Both the position numbers and the translations under genes were made by a program. Source: Janthinobacterium sp. 61 (GTDB taxonomy: Bacteria > Pseudomonadota > Gammaproteobacteria > Burkholderiales > Burkholderiaceae_D). Taken from it: 64,000 bases of DNA. Under the pieces are notes generated by a model. That model was not told where the DNA came from. It ran no database searches and saw only the letters and a list, made by a program, of their open reading frames with translations. Positions within the stretch are counted from its first letter, which is position 1; each line of letters begins with the position of its first letter. Of the stretch, positions 44,009-54,562 are shown one piece after another. The DNA lies in contig NZ_PJMQ01000001.1 of assembly GCF_002846335.1 (NCBI RefSeq), positions 3,720,001-3,784,000 of the forward strand. Reading direction: 5' to 3'.

Positions 44009-45396
44009 CAGAGCGCCCTCAGTTGCGCCAGGGTGTGTTTGTAGGCGGTGGCGATGGCGTCCTGCGCCACGTGGCGCCCGCCGCGCACCTGCCACCGGCC
44101 GCCGCACAGCACGTGGCGCACCAGGTTGTCGTTGCCGCAGAAAATAAAACTGCCCAGCACATCGGTGATGGCCACGCCGCACAGGTTCACATGCGCGTCG
44201 TCGAGCACCAGCAGGTCGGCGCGGCAGCCCGGCGCCAGTGCGCCCAGCCTGCGTCCGGCTGCCTGCGCGCCGCCCCGCAAGGCCGCCTGCCACAGGTAGT
44301 CGCCAACATGGTGTTCATCCGGCGTGACGGCCACGTTGCGCTGCTGGCGCTGCAAGCGCTGGCCGTATTCAAGCCAGCGCAACTCCTCGACAGGCGACTG
44401 CGATACATGGCTGTCGCTGCCGACGCCGAAGCGCCCACCGGCGGCGATGAATTCGGCCAGCGGGAACAGGCCATCACCCAGGTTCGCCTCCGTCGTCGGA
44501 CACAGGCCGGCCACGGCGCCGCTGGCGGCCATCAGCGCCACTTCGTCAGGCTGCACATGCGTGGCGTGCACGAGGCACCAGCGCGCGTCGACATCGACGT
44601 GCTCATACAGATACTGCACCGGGCGCCGGCCGCTGTAATCAATACATTGGCGCACTTCGCCCTGCTGCTCGGCGATGTGAATGTGGATGGGCCGCTGCGC
44701 CGGCAACGCTTGCGCCACCTCGCGGATCTGCGACACCCCGGCGGCGCGCAGAGAATGGGGCGCAAAACCCACCTCTACCTGTCCGCCGCGCTGCGGCGCC
44801 AGCGCCTCGACGATGCGCAGCACATCGTTAGCATCGGTGCGAAAGCGCGCCTGCTCCGCTTTCAACGCTTGTTCCCCGAAGCCCGCATGGCTGTACAGCA
44901 CGGGCAGCATGGTCATGCCGATGCCGCTGACGCGCGCCGCCGCCAGCACCCGTTCCGCCGTTTGGGCGGGGCGCGCATACAGCGCGCCAGCCGCATCGCG
45001 CTGCAGGTAGTGAAATTCGCAAACAGCCGTGTAGCCATGGCGCAGGCATTCGGCAAACAGCTGCGCGGCGATGGTTTCCATCTGTTCCGGCGTGATGTGG
45101 CGCGCGAAGCGGTACATCAGGTCGCGCCAGGTCCAGAAGCTGTCCGGCGCACTGCCCGCTTCCTCGCCAGCGGCTTCCGTCATGCCCCCCAGCGCCCGCT
45201 GGAAGGCATGCGAATGCAGGTTGACCATGCCCGGCAAGACATATTCGGCCACTTCGACGCCGGCAGACGATGTTGTATTTTCCGTCACCACCGTCAAATC
45301 GCCGGCCGCATCCCACTCCAGCAATACGTCGCGGCGCCAGCCCTGCGGCAGCAGCGCATGGCGCGCGAACAAACAGCCGCTCAACGCGCCACCCAT
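44008..45396 (-). CDS. hutF: Formimidoylglutamate deiminase HutF
   Basis: This 462-residue amidohydrolase converts formimidoylglutamate to formylglutamate and ammonia, the first half of the five-step hut route. Metal motifs are LPGMVNLHSHAFQRALGG (about 54-71), PIHIHIAEQQGEV and GVGSDSHVS. The start overlaps the hutG stop by 16 nt. Presence of hutF with hutG means formate is released, unlike the four-step HutG route of enteric bacteria. Confidence 0.95.
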   Translation of the reverse strand: MGGALSGCLFARHALLPQGWRRDVLLEWDAAGDLTVVTENTTSSAGVEVAEYVLPGMVNLHSHAFQRALGGMTEAAGEEAGSAPDSFWTWRDLMYRFARHITPEQMETIAAQLFAECLRHGYTAVCEFHYLQRDAAGALYARPAQTAERVLAAARVSGIGMTMLPVLYSHAGFGEQALKAEQARFRTDANDVLRIVEALAPQRGGQVEVGFAPHSLRAAGVSQIREVAQALPAQRPIHIHIAEQQGEVRQCIDYSGRRPVQYLYEHVDVDARWCLVHATHVQPDEVALMAASGAVAGLCPTTEANLGDGLFPLAEFIAAGGRFGVGSDSHVSQSPVEELRWLEYGQRLQRQQRNVAVTPDEHHVGDYLWQAALRGGAQAAGRRLGALAPGCRADLLVLDDAHVNLCGVAITDVLGSFIFCGNDNLVRHVLCGGRWQVRGGRHVAQDAIATAYKHTLAQLRAL

Positions 45397-46169
45397 GCCA
45401 CGGCCGCTTCCATCATCTGGCGCAGCAGTGGCTGCACCTGTGCGGCCAGGTCGGGCCGGTAGCCGAACGGCATCGCTTCATCCATGTAAAGGCACTGACA
45501 CATCTCCAGCTGGATCGCATGCACGCGGCTGGCCGGCTGGCCGTACTGGCGCGTAATATGTCCGCCCTTGAAGCGGCCATTCAGCGCCACGGTAAATGTA
45601 TCCTGCGCGCGCGCGATATCGACCACGGCGGACGTCAGGCCGCTATCGCAGCTTGCGCCATCGGCCGTGCCGAAGTTCAGGTCGGGCAGCTTGCCGTCAA
45701 AGAAACGCGGCACGCGCGAGGCGATGGAATGGGCATCCCACAGCACCACGGCGCCATGCACGCGCAGCAGCCGGTCCAGTTCCGCGCGCAGCTGCCGGTG
45801 ATACGGCGCCCAGTAGCGCTGCAAGCGCTGCTGCACGTCGGCCGCGTCGGGTTCGCGGCCTGGCAGATACAGCGGCTCGCGGTGAAAGGTATCGTTGGGC
45901 AGCAAACCCGTCGTATCCTGGCCCGGATACAGATTCGTGTCTTCCTGCGGGCGGTTCAAGTCGATCGTGTAACGCGACCATCGCGCCGACAGCACTGACG
46001 CATCCATCTCCTGCAAAAATCCATACAGCTCGCGCAAATGCCAGTCCGTATCGGCCTTCTGCAAGGCCTGCGGCGTCATGCGCGCGGCGATATCGTCCGG
46101 TATATCGGTGCCCACGTGGGGCATAGACACCAGCAGCGGGATGCTGCCTTCGTTGAAGCGGAAATCCAT
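45381..46169 (-). CDS. hutG: N-formylglutamate deformylase HutG
   Basis: This 262-residue protein of the N-formylglutamate amidohydrolase family releases formate and glutamate. It shows LLVSMPHVGTDIP near the N-terminus, YTIDLNRPQEDTNLYPGQ, WDAHSI and NGRFKGGHITRQYG. It is distinct from the arginase-like formimidoylglutamase that also bears the HutG name. It lies 20 nt after hutH and overlaps hutF. Confidence 0.93.
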   Translation of the reverse strand: MDFRFNEGSIPLLVSMPHVGTDIPDDIAARMTPQALQKADTDWHLRELYGFLQEMDASVLSARWSRYTIDLNRPQEDTNLYPGQDTTGLLPNDTFHREPLYLPGREPDAADVQQRLQRYWAPYHRQLRAELDRLLRVHGAVVLWDAHSIASRVPRFFDGKLPDLNFGTADGASCDSGLTSAVVDIARAQDTFTVALNGRFKGGHITRQYGQPASRVHAIQLEMCQCLYMDEAMPFGYRPDLAAQVQPLLRQMMEAAVAWVAR

Positions 46170-46189
46170 GCTTGTCTCCTAGCGCCCGC

Positions 46190-47755
46190 TCAAGCGTACA
46201 GCGGGGCGAACAAATTCTTGCAAGTGCTGCTCAATTCTCCGCGCAAGACCATCTGCTTGGCCGCTTCGATATCCGGCGCGAAGAAGCGGTCGGCGTCGAA
46301 GAATGGCACCTTCTGGCGCAACTGGTGATGCACGTGTTCCAGGTGCGGCGAGGTTTTCAGCGGACGGTGGAAATCGATACCCTGCGCAGCAGCCAGCAGC
46401 TCGATGCCGACGATGACGGCCGTGTTGTGCGCCATGTCGTCGAGGCGGCGCCCGGCGAACGTGGCCATGCTCACATGGTCTTCCTGGTTGGCCGAAGTGG
46501 GCAGGCTGTCGACGCTGGCCGGATGCGCGAGCGACTTGTTTTCAGACGCCAGCGCGGCGGCCGTCACGTGGGCGATCATGAAACCGGAATTGACGCCCGG
46601 GTCGCGCACGAGGAAGGGCGGCAGGCCGGACAGCGTGGCGTCGATCAGCAGCGCGATGCGGCGCTCGGCCAGCGCGCCGATTTCGGCAATCGCCAGCGCC
46701 AGGGTGTCGGCCGCAAAGGCCACCGGCTCGGCGTGGAAGTTCCCGCCCGAGACGATTTCCGCCTGTCCGCCGGGACCATCCTGGAAAATCAGCGGATTGT
46801 CCGTGACGGCATTGGCTTCGATCAGCAGGGTGCGGCCCACATTGCCGATCAAATCGAGGCAGGCGCCCATGACTTGCGGCTGGCAGCGCAGGCTGTACGG
46901 ATCTTGCACGCGCTCGTCGCCTTCCAGGTGCGAAGCACGGATTGCGCTGTGCGCCACCAGTTGGCGGTACATCTGCGCGGCCAGGATCTGCCCCGGCTGT
47001 CCGCGCACGGCGTGCACGCGCGCGTCGAACGGCGCATCGCTGCCCTTGGCCGCATCGAGCGACAGCGCGCCCGTGACCATGGCAGCTTCCAGCAGGCGCT
47101 CGGCCATGAACAAGCCATGCAGCGTCAGTGCGTTCGACACTTGCGTGCCGTTGATCAGCGCCAGTCCCTCTTTTGCCGCCAGCACGACAGGCGCGATGCC
47201 CGCCTGCGCCAGCGCCTCGGGGGCCGGCATCAATTCGCCGTTGACGCGCACGTCGCCCACGCCCAGCATGGCCAGGGTCATGTGCGACAGCGGCGCCAGG
47301 TCGCCCGAGGCGCCCACGGAACCCTTGGCGGGAATGGCCGGCATGATGCCAGCGTTGTACAGGGCGATCAGGGTATCGACGATCAGCGGGCGCACGCCGG
47401 AATAGCCGCGCGCCAGGCTGCCGATCTTCATCAGCATGATCAGGCGCACAACGGCGTCCGACAGCAGCTCGCCCGTGCCGACGGAGTGCGACAGGATCAG
47501 GTTGCGCTGCAATTGCTCCAGCTTTTCATCGGGGATGCGCGTCTTGGCGAGCAGGCCGAAGCCCGTGTTGATGCCGTAGGCCGCATCGCCCTTGGCGACG
47601 ATGGCTTGCACGGCGGCGGCCGACGCCTCGATGACGGGATACGCCTCGGCGGCGAGTATCAATTTGGCGGGCGCGGCCCAGACGGCGCGCAGGTCGCCCA
47701 AGGTCATCACGCCCGGTTTCAGGGTCCAACTTTTGGCATGCTGTGTCATAGTCAT
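46190..47755 (-). CDS. hutH: Histidine ammonia-lyase HutH
   Basis: This 521-residue enzyme removes ammonia from histidine to form urocanate. The MIO cofactor triad Ala149-Ser150-Gly151 lies in [25 protein letters not shown] supplies the conserved Tyr loop, and AVTDNPLIF and [11 protein letters not shown] are further landmarks. It lies 13 nt after hutU. A second in-frame ATG two codons later is an equally possible start. Confidence 0.96.
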   Translation of the reverse strand: MTMTQHAKSWTLKPGVMTLGDLRAVWAAPAKLILAAEAYPVIEASAAAVQAIVAKGDAAYGINTGFGLLAKTRIPDEKLEQLQRNLILSHSVGTGELLSDAVVRLIMLMKIGSLARGYSGVRPLIVDTLIALYNAGIMPAIPAKGSVGASGDLAPLSHMTLAMLGVGDVRVNGELMPAPEALAQAGIAPVVLAAKEGLALINGTQVSNALTLHGLFMAERLLEAAMVTGALSLDAAKGSDAPFDARVHAVRGQPGQILAAQMYRQLVAHSAIRASHLEGDERVQDPYSLRCQPQVMGACLDLIGNVGRTLLIEANAVTDNPLIFQDGPGGQAEIVSGGNFHAEPVAFAADTLALAIAEIGALAERRIALLIDATLSGLPPFLVRDPGVNSGFMIAHVTAAALASENKSLAHPASVDSLPTSANQEDHVSMATFAGRRLDDMAHNTAVIVGIELLAAAQGIDFHRPLKTSPHLEHVHHQLRQKVPFFDADRFFAPDIEAAKQMVLRGELSSTCKNLFAPLYA

Positions 47756-47768
47756 TCGGGTCCAGGTC

Positions 47769-49472
47769 TCAAGAAAGCATGGGAAGAATCAGGCCGTTGC
47801 GCTTGGCGCAGGCGGCCGCTGTTTCGTAGCCGGCATCGGCATGGCGCATCACACCCGAGCCGCTGTCGTTGACCAGCACCCTGGCCAGGCGTTTCGCCGC
47901 GCTTTCCGTGCCGTCGGCTACGATGACCATGCCCGCATGCTGAGAATACCCCATTCCCACCCCGCCGCCATGGTGCAGCGAGACCCAGGTGGCGCCGCCG
48001 GCCGTATTCAGCATGGCATTGAGCAGCGGCCAGTCGGAGACGGCGTCGGTGCCATCCTTCATGCTTTCCGTCTCGCGGTTCGGGCTGGCCACGGAACCCG
48101 TGTCCAGGTGGTCGCGGCCGATGACGATGGGCGCCTTCAGTTCACCCGTGCGCACCATCTCGTTGAAGGCCAGGCCGGCGATGTGGCGCTCGCCCAGTCC
48201 CAGCCAGCAGATGCGCGCCGGCAGCCCCTGGAAGGCGATGCGCTCGCGCGCCATGTCCAGCCAATGGTGCACCTGTTTGTGGTGCGGGAACAGTTCCTTG
48301 ATCTTCGCATCCGTCTTATAGATATCTTCCGGGTCGCCCGACAAGGCCACCCAGCGGAACGGCCCCCGTCCTTCGCAGAACTGCGGGCGGATGTAGGCGG
48401 GCACGAAGCCGGGGAAGTCGAAGGCATTCTGCACGCCCTGGTCGAACGCCACCTGGCGGATATTGTTGCCGTAATCGACGGTGTGCACGCCCATGGCGTG
48501 GAAATCGAGCATGGCTTGCACGTGGGCGGCGCAGGAATCGGCAGCCGCCACCGTCAGGCGCGCGTGGCGCTGCGGGTCCTGCTGCGCCGCCTTCCAGTCC
48601 GACACGCTCCACCCACGTGGCAGATAGCCGTTGACCAGGTCATGCGCGGACGTCTGGTCCGTCACCAGGTCGGGCACCAGGCCGCCCGCTTTCGCGCGGC
48701 GCACCAGTTCCGGCAGCACTTCGGCCGCGTTGCCCAGCAAGCCGATGGAAATGGCTTCCTTGCGCTGCGTATGGTATTTGACCAGCTCCAACGCTTCATC
48801 CAGGCTGGCCGCCTGCTTGTCCAGGTAGCGCGTGCGCAAACGGAAATCGATGCTACTTTGCTGGCATTCGATATTGAGCGAGACGGCGCCCGCCATGGTG
48901 GCGGCCAGTGGCTGCGCGCCGCCCATGCCGCCCAGGCCCGCCGTGAGGATCCACCGCCCGCCCCAGTCGCCGCCGAAATGCTGGCGGCCCGCCTCGGCGA
49001 AAGTTTCATACGTGCCCTGCACGATGCCCTGCGTGCCGATGTAGATCCAGCTGCCGGCCGTCATCTGGCCATACATGAAGAGGCCCTGGCGATCGAGTTC
49101 GTTGAAATGTTCCCAGTTGGCCCATTTCGGTACCAGGTTGGAGTTCGCGATCAGCACGCGCGGCGCATCCGCGTGGGTCTGGAACACGCCCACCGGCTTG
49201 CCTGACTGAATCAGCAAGGTCTGGTCGTCTTCCAGCTCGCGCAGCGAGGCGAGAATCTGGTCGAAACAAGCCCAGTTGCGGGCGGCGCGGCCGATGCCGC
49301 CATAGACGACCAGGTGCTGCGGATTCTCCGCCACTTCCGGGTCCAGGTTGTTTTGCAACATGCGGTAGGCCGCCTCGGCCTGCCAACTCTTGCAAGCCAT
49401 GACCGTGCCGCGCGGGGCGCGGATGGTACGGCTGGCATCAAAGCGTGGATCGGTGTCCATTGTGCTGTTCAT
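47769..49472 (-). CDS. hutU: Urocanate hydratase HutU
   Basis: This 567-residue NAD-containing enzyme hydrates urocanate to imidazolonepropionate. Recognisable parts are [58 protein letters not shown] and the C-terminal [23 protein letters not shown] lies 7 nt before the ATG. It is the first gene of the hut operon, with a mapped-by-eye promoter at 49538-49566 and a leader of about 60 nt. Confidence 0.96.
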   Translation of the reverse strand: MNSTMDTDPRFDASRTIRAPRGTVMACKSWQAEAAYRMLQNNLDPEVAENPQHLVVYGGIGRAARNWACFDQILASLRELEDDQTLLIQSGKPVGVFQTHADAPRVLIANSNLVPKWANWEHFNELDRQGLFMYGQMTAGSWIYIGTQGIVQGTYETFAEAGRQHFGGDWGGRWILTAGLGGMGGAQPLAATMAGAVSLNIECQQSSIDFRLRTRYLDKQAASLDEALELVKYHTQRKEAISIGLLGNAAEVLPELVRRAKAGGLVPDLVTDQTSAHDLVNGYLPRGWSVSDWKAAQQDPQRHARLTVAAADSCAAHVQAMLDFHAMGVHTVDYGNNIRQVAFDQGVQNAFDFPGFVPAYIRPQFCEGRGPFRWVALSGDPEDIYKTDAKIKELFPHHKQVHHWLDMARERIAFQGLPARICWLGLGERHIAGLAFNEMVRTGELKAPIVIGRDHLDTGSVASPNRETESMKDGTDAVSDWPLLNAMLNTAGGATWVSLHHGGGVGMGYSQHAGMVIVADGTESAAKRLARVLVNDSGSGVMRHADAGYETAAACAKRNGLILPMLS

Positions 49473-49537
49473 GCTGTCTCCTCGTAGGGTGCGAGCGGGC
49501 GTACCTGCCCCGGTAACTGGCCCGCTCTGGTACTCCC

Positions 49538-49566
49538 AGCATAGGTTGTCTATACAACCAAGTCAA
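49538..49566 (-). promoter_or_regulatory. hut operon promoter with HutC operator in the spacer
   Basis: On the minus strand TTGACT (-35, 49561-49566) and TATGCT (-10, 49538-49543) are exactly 17 bp apart. The spacer contains the palindrome GGTTGT-atag-ACAACC (49544-49559), whose TTGTATAGACAA core matches the TTGTATATACAA-type sites bound by HutC in Klebsiella and Pseudomonas. Repressor bound here would block RNA polymerase directly; urocanate is the expected inducer. Confidence 0.82.
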
Positions 49567-49578
49567 CAGATTTTCTTT

Positions 49579-49606
49579 GGGGCTCAGACCCGGCGGGTCT
49601 GTCCCC
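49579..49606. repeat. 27-bp palindromic repeat, copy 2 (imperfect)
   Basis: This is the same element as at 23768-23794, with one inserted C in one arm and one A-to-T change in the other. It begins 5 nt after the amidohydrolase stop on the minus strand and ends 12 bp before the hut -35 box. Confidence 0.85.
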
Positions 49607-49611
49607 TGCCT

Positions 49612-51291
49612 TTATTTTTTCTCGAACACGCGCTGGCCCGCCACCCACGTCTGCAGCACCTGGGTCTTGCCGATGGCGGTCGGTGCTACCTTGAACAGGT
49701 CCTGGTCGACGACGACGAAGTCTGCCCATTTGCCCGCTTCCAAGGTGCCGATGACCTTTTCCTGGTGTGCCGCCCAGGCCGCGTCGAGGGTGAAGCAGCG
49801 CAGCGCTTGCGTCACCGTCATGGCCTGCTGCGGATACCAGCCGCCGGCCGGGAATCCTTCGCTGTTTTGCCGCGTGACGGCCGCATGGATGCCCTCGAAC
49901 GGATTCGGCGACTCGATGGGGAAATCGGAACCGCAGGCGATGCGCGAACCCTGCTTGAGGAAGGTGCGCCACGCATACGCGCCCTTGATGCGCTCGTGGC
50001 CCACGCGCTGCTCCGCCATATTCTGGTCCGAAGTGGCGTGCGTGGGCTGCATCGACGGCACGATGCCGAGGCTCTTGAAACGGGGGATGTCGCTCAATTG
50101 CACTACCTGCGCGTGCTCCATGCGGTGACGCAGGCCCACGCTGCGGTACTGCGCTATCAAGGCCTGATAGCCATCGAGAATTTGATGGTTGCCCGCGTCG
50201 CCGATGGCGTGCACGTTCACCTGGTAGCCGGCGCGCATGGCTTTTTCCATCTTCGCGCGCATGGCGGCGTCCGGGTAGAACAGCAGGCCGCTGGTCGTCG
50301 GATCGTCGCTATACGGCGCCAGCAGGGCCGCGCCGCGGCTGCCCAGGGCGCCGTCGGACAGCAGTTTGACGGCGCGCAAGGCGTACATGTCGCGCGCATA
50401 GCTATTCAGGGGGCCGTTTTTTGACAGCGCGTCGAAATCTTCCGTGGTGTCGGCAATCATGCCGTACACGCGCACCGTCAGCTTGCCGTGGTCCGCATAA
50501 TCGCGGAACAATCGGTCCTGCATCTGGCCGATGCCCGCATCGTGCACGCTGGTCAGCCCCACTTGCGACAATTGCGCCAGCGCGCCATCGAGGGCGGCCC
50601 GGTTTTCCACGTCGCCGGGCTTGGGCAGCACGGCATCCATCAAGTCCATGGCGCTGTCGACCAGCACGCCGGTGGGATTGCCATCCGCATCACGGTCGAT
50701 TTTGCCGCCCGCCGGATCTTGTGTGGCACGCGTAATGCCGGCCAGCGCCAGCGCGCGGCTGTTGGCCCAGCCCGCGTGGCCATCGACGCGGCGCAGCCAC
50801 ACGGGCCGCGCGCTTTCGGCCGCATCGAGCTCCAAGGCTGTGGGAAAGCGCCCCAGCTTCCAGATTTCCTGGTTCCAGCCATTGCCGACGACCCAGCTGC
50901 GCTCAGGATGCGCTCTGGCGAAGTCGCCCACAGCCTGCACGGCGGCCGGCAGCGATGCGGAACCGTACAGCATCACGCCGCTGGCGATCGTCCCCAGGCC
51001 GAACACGTGGCCATGCGCGTCGATCAGGCCCGGCAACACGGTTTTTCCCTGCAGGTCGACGTGCAGGGCGTCCTTGGCGACCTTGCGTTTCACCTGCGCG
51101 GCACTGCCGACGGCGACGATCTTGCCCGCGTCGTCAAACGCCAGCGCCGTGAAGCGCACCACCTTGCCGGCCGCGTTGAGCGTATAGCCGTTGGCGTTGT
51201 CGATGACCGTGTCGGCACGGACGTGGGCGTAGGCCAGGGTGCCCAGGCAGGCGAGAACAAGCAGGGTGCGGCGCAATTGCGAGGTCGGCAT
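49612..51291 (-). CDS. Exported YtcJ-like amidohydrolase
   Basis: This 559-residue amidohydrolase_3 protein has a signal peptide ending near VRA. The metal motif is LPGLIDAHGHVFGLG (about 87-101), with later ligands in VNVHAIGDAGN, RHRMEHAQVV and GSDFPIESPNP. Such enzymes hydrolyse amide or carbamate bonds in exported or periplasmic settings; the substrate is unknown. The second ATG is chosen because GGAG sits 6 nt upstream; the first ATG abuts it. It lies upstream of the hut operon but is probably a separate unit. Confidence 0.85.
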   Translation of the reverse strand: MPTSQLRRTLLVLACLGTLAYAHVRADTVIDNANGYTLNAAGKVVRFTALAFDDAGKIVAVGSAAQVKRKVAKDALHVDLQGKTVLPGLIDAHGHVFGLGTIASGVMLYGSASLPAAVQAVGDFARAHPERSWVVGNGWNQEIWKLGRFPTALELDAAESARPVWLRRVDGHAGWANSRALALAGITRATQDPAGGKIDRDADGNPTGVLVDSAMDLMDAVLPKPGDVENRAALDGALAQLSQVGLTSVHDAGIGQMQDRLFRDYADHGKLTVRVYGMIADTTEDFDALSKNGPLNSYARDMYALRAVKLLSDGALGSRGAALLAPYSDDPTTSGLLFYPDAAMRAKMEKAMRAGYQVNVHAIGDAGNHQILDGYQALIAQYRSVGLRHRMEHAQVVQLSDIPRFKSLGIVPSMQPTHATSDQNMAEQRVGHERIKGAYAWRTFLKQGSRIACGSDFPIESPNPFEGIHAAVTRQNSEGFPAGGWYPQQAMTVTQALRCFTLDAAWAAHQEKVIGTLEAGKWADFVVVDQDLFKVAPTAIGKTQVLQTWVAGQRVFEKK

Positions 51292-51359
51292 TTCCATCTC
51301 CAGGTCTTTTACGTCAATGAGCGAAAAGACGAGTGTATAGAAATTGGAAAAATGGTCAA

Positions 51360-51986
51360 TTAGTCAGCGTGCGAGTTTCCTGCAGCGGGCCGTCGCATCA
51401 GCCAGTAATCGCAGCCCGTGACGGCTTCCGCGTAACGCCCCTCCACCAAGAAGCCAAGGCGGCCATAGAACGGCAGGCTGCGCTCGTTGTACGTCTCCAG
51501 GAAGCACGCGGCACGAGCAGCATCAACGGCCGCCAGTCCCGGCGCCAGCACGGACGCGCCCAGTCCCTGCCCTTGCCCGGCAGGATCGATGCCGGCGATC
51601 GACAAATACCAGGCATCCTGCAATTCGTGTTGCGCCAGCGCGTGCTCCATGTTGTCGACGATGGCTGAAAAATGCGGAAAGCCGCGCTCTCCCAGCAGCG
51701 CGCGCAAGGCGATCTCGCGCTGCGCATACGCGGCCTGGCGCAGTGCTGCCGGCGCATCCGTCGTCCAGATGGCGGCGCCACTGCCAGCGTCGTCAGCCAG
51801 GTCGACGCGGCCCGCCTGCCAGCCTTCGGCAAGGGCCAACGAGAAGTAGTGCGTCAGCATGGCCAGCCGCGCCGCTTCGTCCTCGCCGCACGCCACAGTC
51901 ACGGTGCGGTAAAACGGGTCGCCGATCAGGGCGGCGGCCAGGCTGCGGGCGGTTCGCGATGCTTCACTGTGTGGTGCGCTGGGCAT
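51360..51986 (-). CDS. GNAT N-acetyltransferase
   Basis: This 208-residue acetyltransferase has the CoA-binding part AGIDPAGQGQGLGASVL (about 138-154) and the C-terminal ETYNERSLPFYGRLGF typical of GNAT proteins. The N-terminal half (EASRTARSLAAALIGDPFYR) fits the group often found as lone enzymes of unknown substrate. It ends 68 nt before the amidohydrolase start on the same strand, without a terminator visible between them. Confidence 0.85.
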   Translation of the reverse strand: MPSAPHSEASRTARSLAAALIGDPFYRTVTVACGEDEAARLAMLTHYFSLALAEGWQAGRVDLADDAGSGAAIWTTDAPAALRQAAYAQREIALRALLGERGFPHFSAIVDNMEHALAQHELQDAWYLSIAGIDPAGQGQGLGASVLAPGLAAVDAARAACFLETYNERSLPFYGRLGFLVEGRYAEAVTGCDYWLMRRPAAGNSHAD

Positions 51987-52139
51987 GGGTTCTCTTTCTT
52001 CTCATCGTAACGTGGAAACGCCCGGCATGTTAACGCAAGCGCCCAAGTCTTGCGGCCGCTCGATACATTCGATACGGCACTGAGATTTGCTGCAATTGTC
52101 ATGTGGAGCGTGCCATGCCATCAGCATGTCGCTGCGGCC

Positions 52140-53798
52140 TTACTTCGCCCCCTGTTCCGGCTTGTGCGCCGGCGCCCTGAACCATTCACCGGGCGGCACC
52201 ACTTGCGATTCTTTCGGGTCGTCAATGTAGTGCGGCGAAGTGATTTGCACGTCGAATTCGTTGAAGACGTCGATGATGTTCTGGTGCAAGCGGTTCAGCA
52301 CTTCGGCGCGCTGGCGGGGGACTTCGGCGCTGGCGTAGGCGACGAGGCGGTATTGCACGTAGTAATCCTGCAGCGCCAGCTGCATCACGTAGGGTTTCGG
52401 CGTGGCAGACAATTCCGTCGTGCGGGAGGCGGCCAGTTCCAGCATGGCGTGCACCTGCCGCCATGGTGTGGCATAGCCGATGGTGACGGTGGAATCGAGC
52501 ACGAAGCCGCCGCCAGGCTGGGCGCGCGAATAGTTTTTCGTCGTTTGCGACATCACCCAGGCGTTCGGCAAGGCCACTTCTTCACCCAGGCCCGTGCGCA
52601 AGCGTGTCTCGAACATGCCCACGTCGACCACCGTGCCTTCGCTATCGCCCACGCGCACATATTCCCCCTTGCGCAGGGCGCGCGTGTACATCAGGATCAA
52701 GCCGCTGGCTCCCTGGCCCACGATGCTCGACGCGCCGATCGATACCATCAGGCCCACCAGCACGGACAGCCCCTGGAAAGCGGCCGTGTGCGAACCGGGC
52801 AAATACGGATACGCCATGGCCAGCGCGAACAGCCAGATCACCACGCTGGCAATGCGGCGCGTGGGCAGGGCCGTGTCCTTGTCGAGCCAGCCAATTTGCA
52901 GTTCTCCGCTTTCCACGCGCTTGAACAACGAGGCGGCGGTGGCGGCGATCAGGCGCGCGATGGCGAAGATCACGCACACCAGCACCAGCCCCGGCAAGGC
53001 GCCAATGATGGCGTGGAAGACGTCGGCCGCCACGTCGAACAAATAACCGTTCAGGCTTTCTCCCCAGGAACGCGTGTAAGGCAAACGGCTCAGCACGAAG
53101 GCGGCCCACAGATAGGTGGCCATCAGGCGCAAGCCCCACAGCACGGCGCTCAGCAGCTGGTAGGCAAAGGCGATGTAGTGCTCGGCGTCGAGCACGCGCA
53201 CGTTTTTCAGGCGCACGTCGCGCAGGCGCGAGGCTAGCAAAATGCCGCTGCGGCGCTTGGCCCAGCGATAAAAGCGTGTCAAGCCCATCCACACCAGCCA
53301 GAACACGAGCGTGGCGGCCGCGCACACGGCGGCGGCGATCGCCAGGTAGCGCCAGCTGCCCTGTTCGCGGTAATCGAGCACGGCTTTGCGCAATTCCCCG
53401 GCAGCCGTTTTCGCCACACTTTCCGTCGTGTCGCCGGCCAGCTGGTTGACGTCGCCGGGCACGACGACGAACAGCTGCACCCCGTCGAGCAGCACTTGCG
53501 TGCCTTCGGGAATCGTCCGCGTGCCCGTCTGCAGCGGGCCATTCTTTGCCAGGACGCCTTCCAGGCGGCGCTGCGCGCCGATGGCCCGTTCATCAGGCGG
53601 ATAGCCGGCCAACCCGGCGCGGAAGACGAACACCTTGCGGTTGGCAAACATCAGCGGCGCCGTCCTGGCCGCAGCGCCTTGTGACGGCGCGATGGCGGAC
53701 GCGGCCTCCGCAACGAGCGAGGATGCGCCCTCGTCCGCATGGGCAACGGGCAGCAGGAAGATCGTCAAGAGGCACAACAGGCGGAGCAACGCGGACAT
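52140..53798 (-). CDS. MscS-family mechanosensitive ion channel
   Basis: This 552-residue channel has a signal peptide, a periplasmic N-terminal domain (to about residue 165), about five helices, and the MscS pore and beta domain with GLMVSIGASSIVGQGASGLI and VRVGDSEGTVVDVGMFETRL. The C-terminal alpha-beta part ends in a loop PPGEWFRAP. It opens on membrane tension to release solutes in hypo-osmotic shock. It is longer than E. coli MscS (286 aa) and is closer to the larger YbdG/YnaI-type paralogues. Confidence 0.88.
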   Translation of the reverse strand: MSALLRLLCLLTIFLLPVAHADEGASSLVAEAASAIAPSQGAAARTAPLMFANRKVFVFRAGLAGYPPDERAIGAQRRLEGVLAKNGPLQTGTRTIPEGTQVLLDGVQLFVVVPGDVNQLAGDTTESVAKTAAGELRKAVLDYREQGSWRYLAIAAAVCAAATLVFWLVWMGLTRFYRWAKRRSGILLASRLRDVRLKNVRVLDAEHYIAFAYQLLSAVLWGLRLMATYLWAAFVLSRLPYTRSWGESLNGYLFDVAADVFHAIIGALPGLVLVCVIFAIARLIAATAASLFKRVESGELQIGWLDKDTALPTRRIASVVIWLFALAMAYPYLPGSHTAAFQGLSVLVGLMVSIGASSIVGQGASGLILMYTRALRKGEYVRVGDSEGTVVDVGMFETRLRTGLGEEVALPNAWVMSQTTKNYSRAQPGGGFVLDSTVTIGYATPWRQVHAMLELAASRTTELSATPKPYVMQLALQDYYVQYRLVAYASAEVPRQRAEVLNRLHQNIIDVFNEFDVQITSPHYIDDPKESQVVPPGEWFRAPAHKPEQGAK

Positions 53799-53872
53799 GG
53801 CAAAAATAGAAAGTGACAGGGAGTAGCCATCATGCCATGTAATCCTGGAAACTCAAGCGCCGCAGCTATTGT

Positions 53873-54562
53873 TCAGCTCGCATCGTGAAAAATGATGCCC
53901 AGGGTATGGCGCAAGCCCGTGCGCAGGCGCGACACGCCATGGCGCATGTTGACACGGTAGCTGCCACGCGTGCCATTCACGGGGCGCTGCGCGACCGGAA
54001 AGATGACGGCGTCGCCCTGCGCCAGGGGCACGACCGCCACGCGCGACTGCATGCGCGGGCGCTGCTCCGTCAGCACGAACTCGCCGCCCGTGAAATCGTC
54101 TTGCGGGCGCGACAGCAGCACGGCCAGTTGCAGCGGAAACACATGCTCGCCATACAGGTCCTGGTGCAGGCAGTTGTAATCGCCCTCGCGGTAGCGCAGC
54201 AGCAAGGGGGTGGGCCGCGCTTGCCCGGCCGCATGACAGCGCGCGAGGAAGTCCCCGTGTGCCAGCGGAAAGCGGCTCTCGAGGCCCATGCTGGCATGCC
54301 AGCGGTTGGCAATCGCCGCCAGCGGCGGATACAAGGTAGCGCGCAGCTCGGCGACCGGCTCCGGCAGCGGATACGCCCAATACTGGTACTCTCCCTGGCC
54401 AAAACCATGGCGCTGCATCACCACACGGCTGCGAAAACGCGATGCATCGTCATACTGCGCCGCCAGCGCCCCGCACTGCGCACGATTCAGCAAACCTGGT
54501 ACGACGGCGCTACCGTATTGATTCAGATCATCCTCGATCTGCCGCCAGTCCAGCGCCCTCAC
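53873..54562 (-). CDS. 2OG-Fe(II) oxygenase, Oxygenase-NA family
   Basis: This 229-residue dioxygenase belongs to the Oxygenase-NA group thought to repair alkylated nucleic acid. The iron ligands are His133 and Asp135 in CLHQDLYGEH, and a distal His in RHGVSRLRTGLRHT (His208). ALYPPLAAIANRW-like sequence and GGEFVLTEQRPRMQSR are family landmarks. The ATG overlaps the ada stop (ATGA), so it is the second gene of a DNA-alkylation-repair operon. Confidence 0.9.
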   Translation of the reverse strand: MRALDWRQIEDDLNQYGSAVVPGLLNRAQCGALAAQYDDASRFRSRVVMQRHGFGQGEYQYWAYPLPEPVAELRATLYPPLAAIANRWHASMGLESRFPLAHGDFLARCHAAGQARPTPLLLRYREGDYNCLHQDLYGEHVFPLQLAVLLSRPQDDFTGGEFVLTEQRPRMQSRVAVVPLAQGDAVIFPVAQRPVNGTRGSYRVNMRHGVSRLRTGLRHTLGIIFHDAS

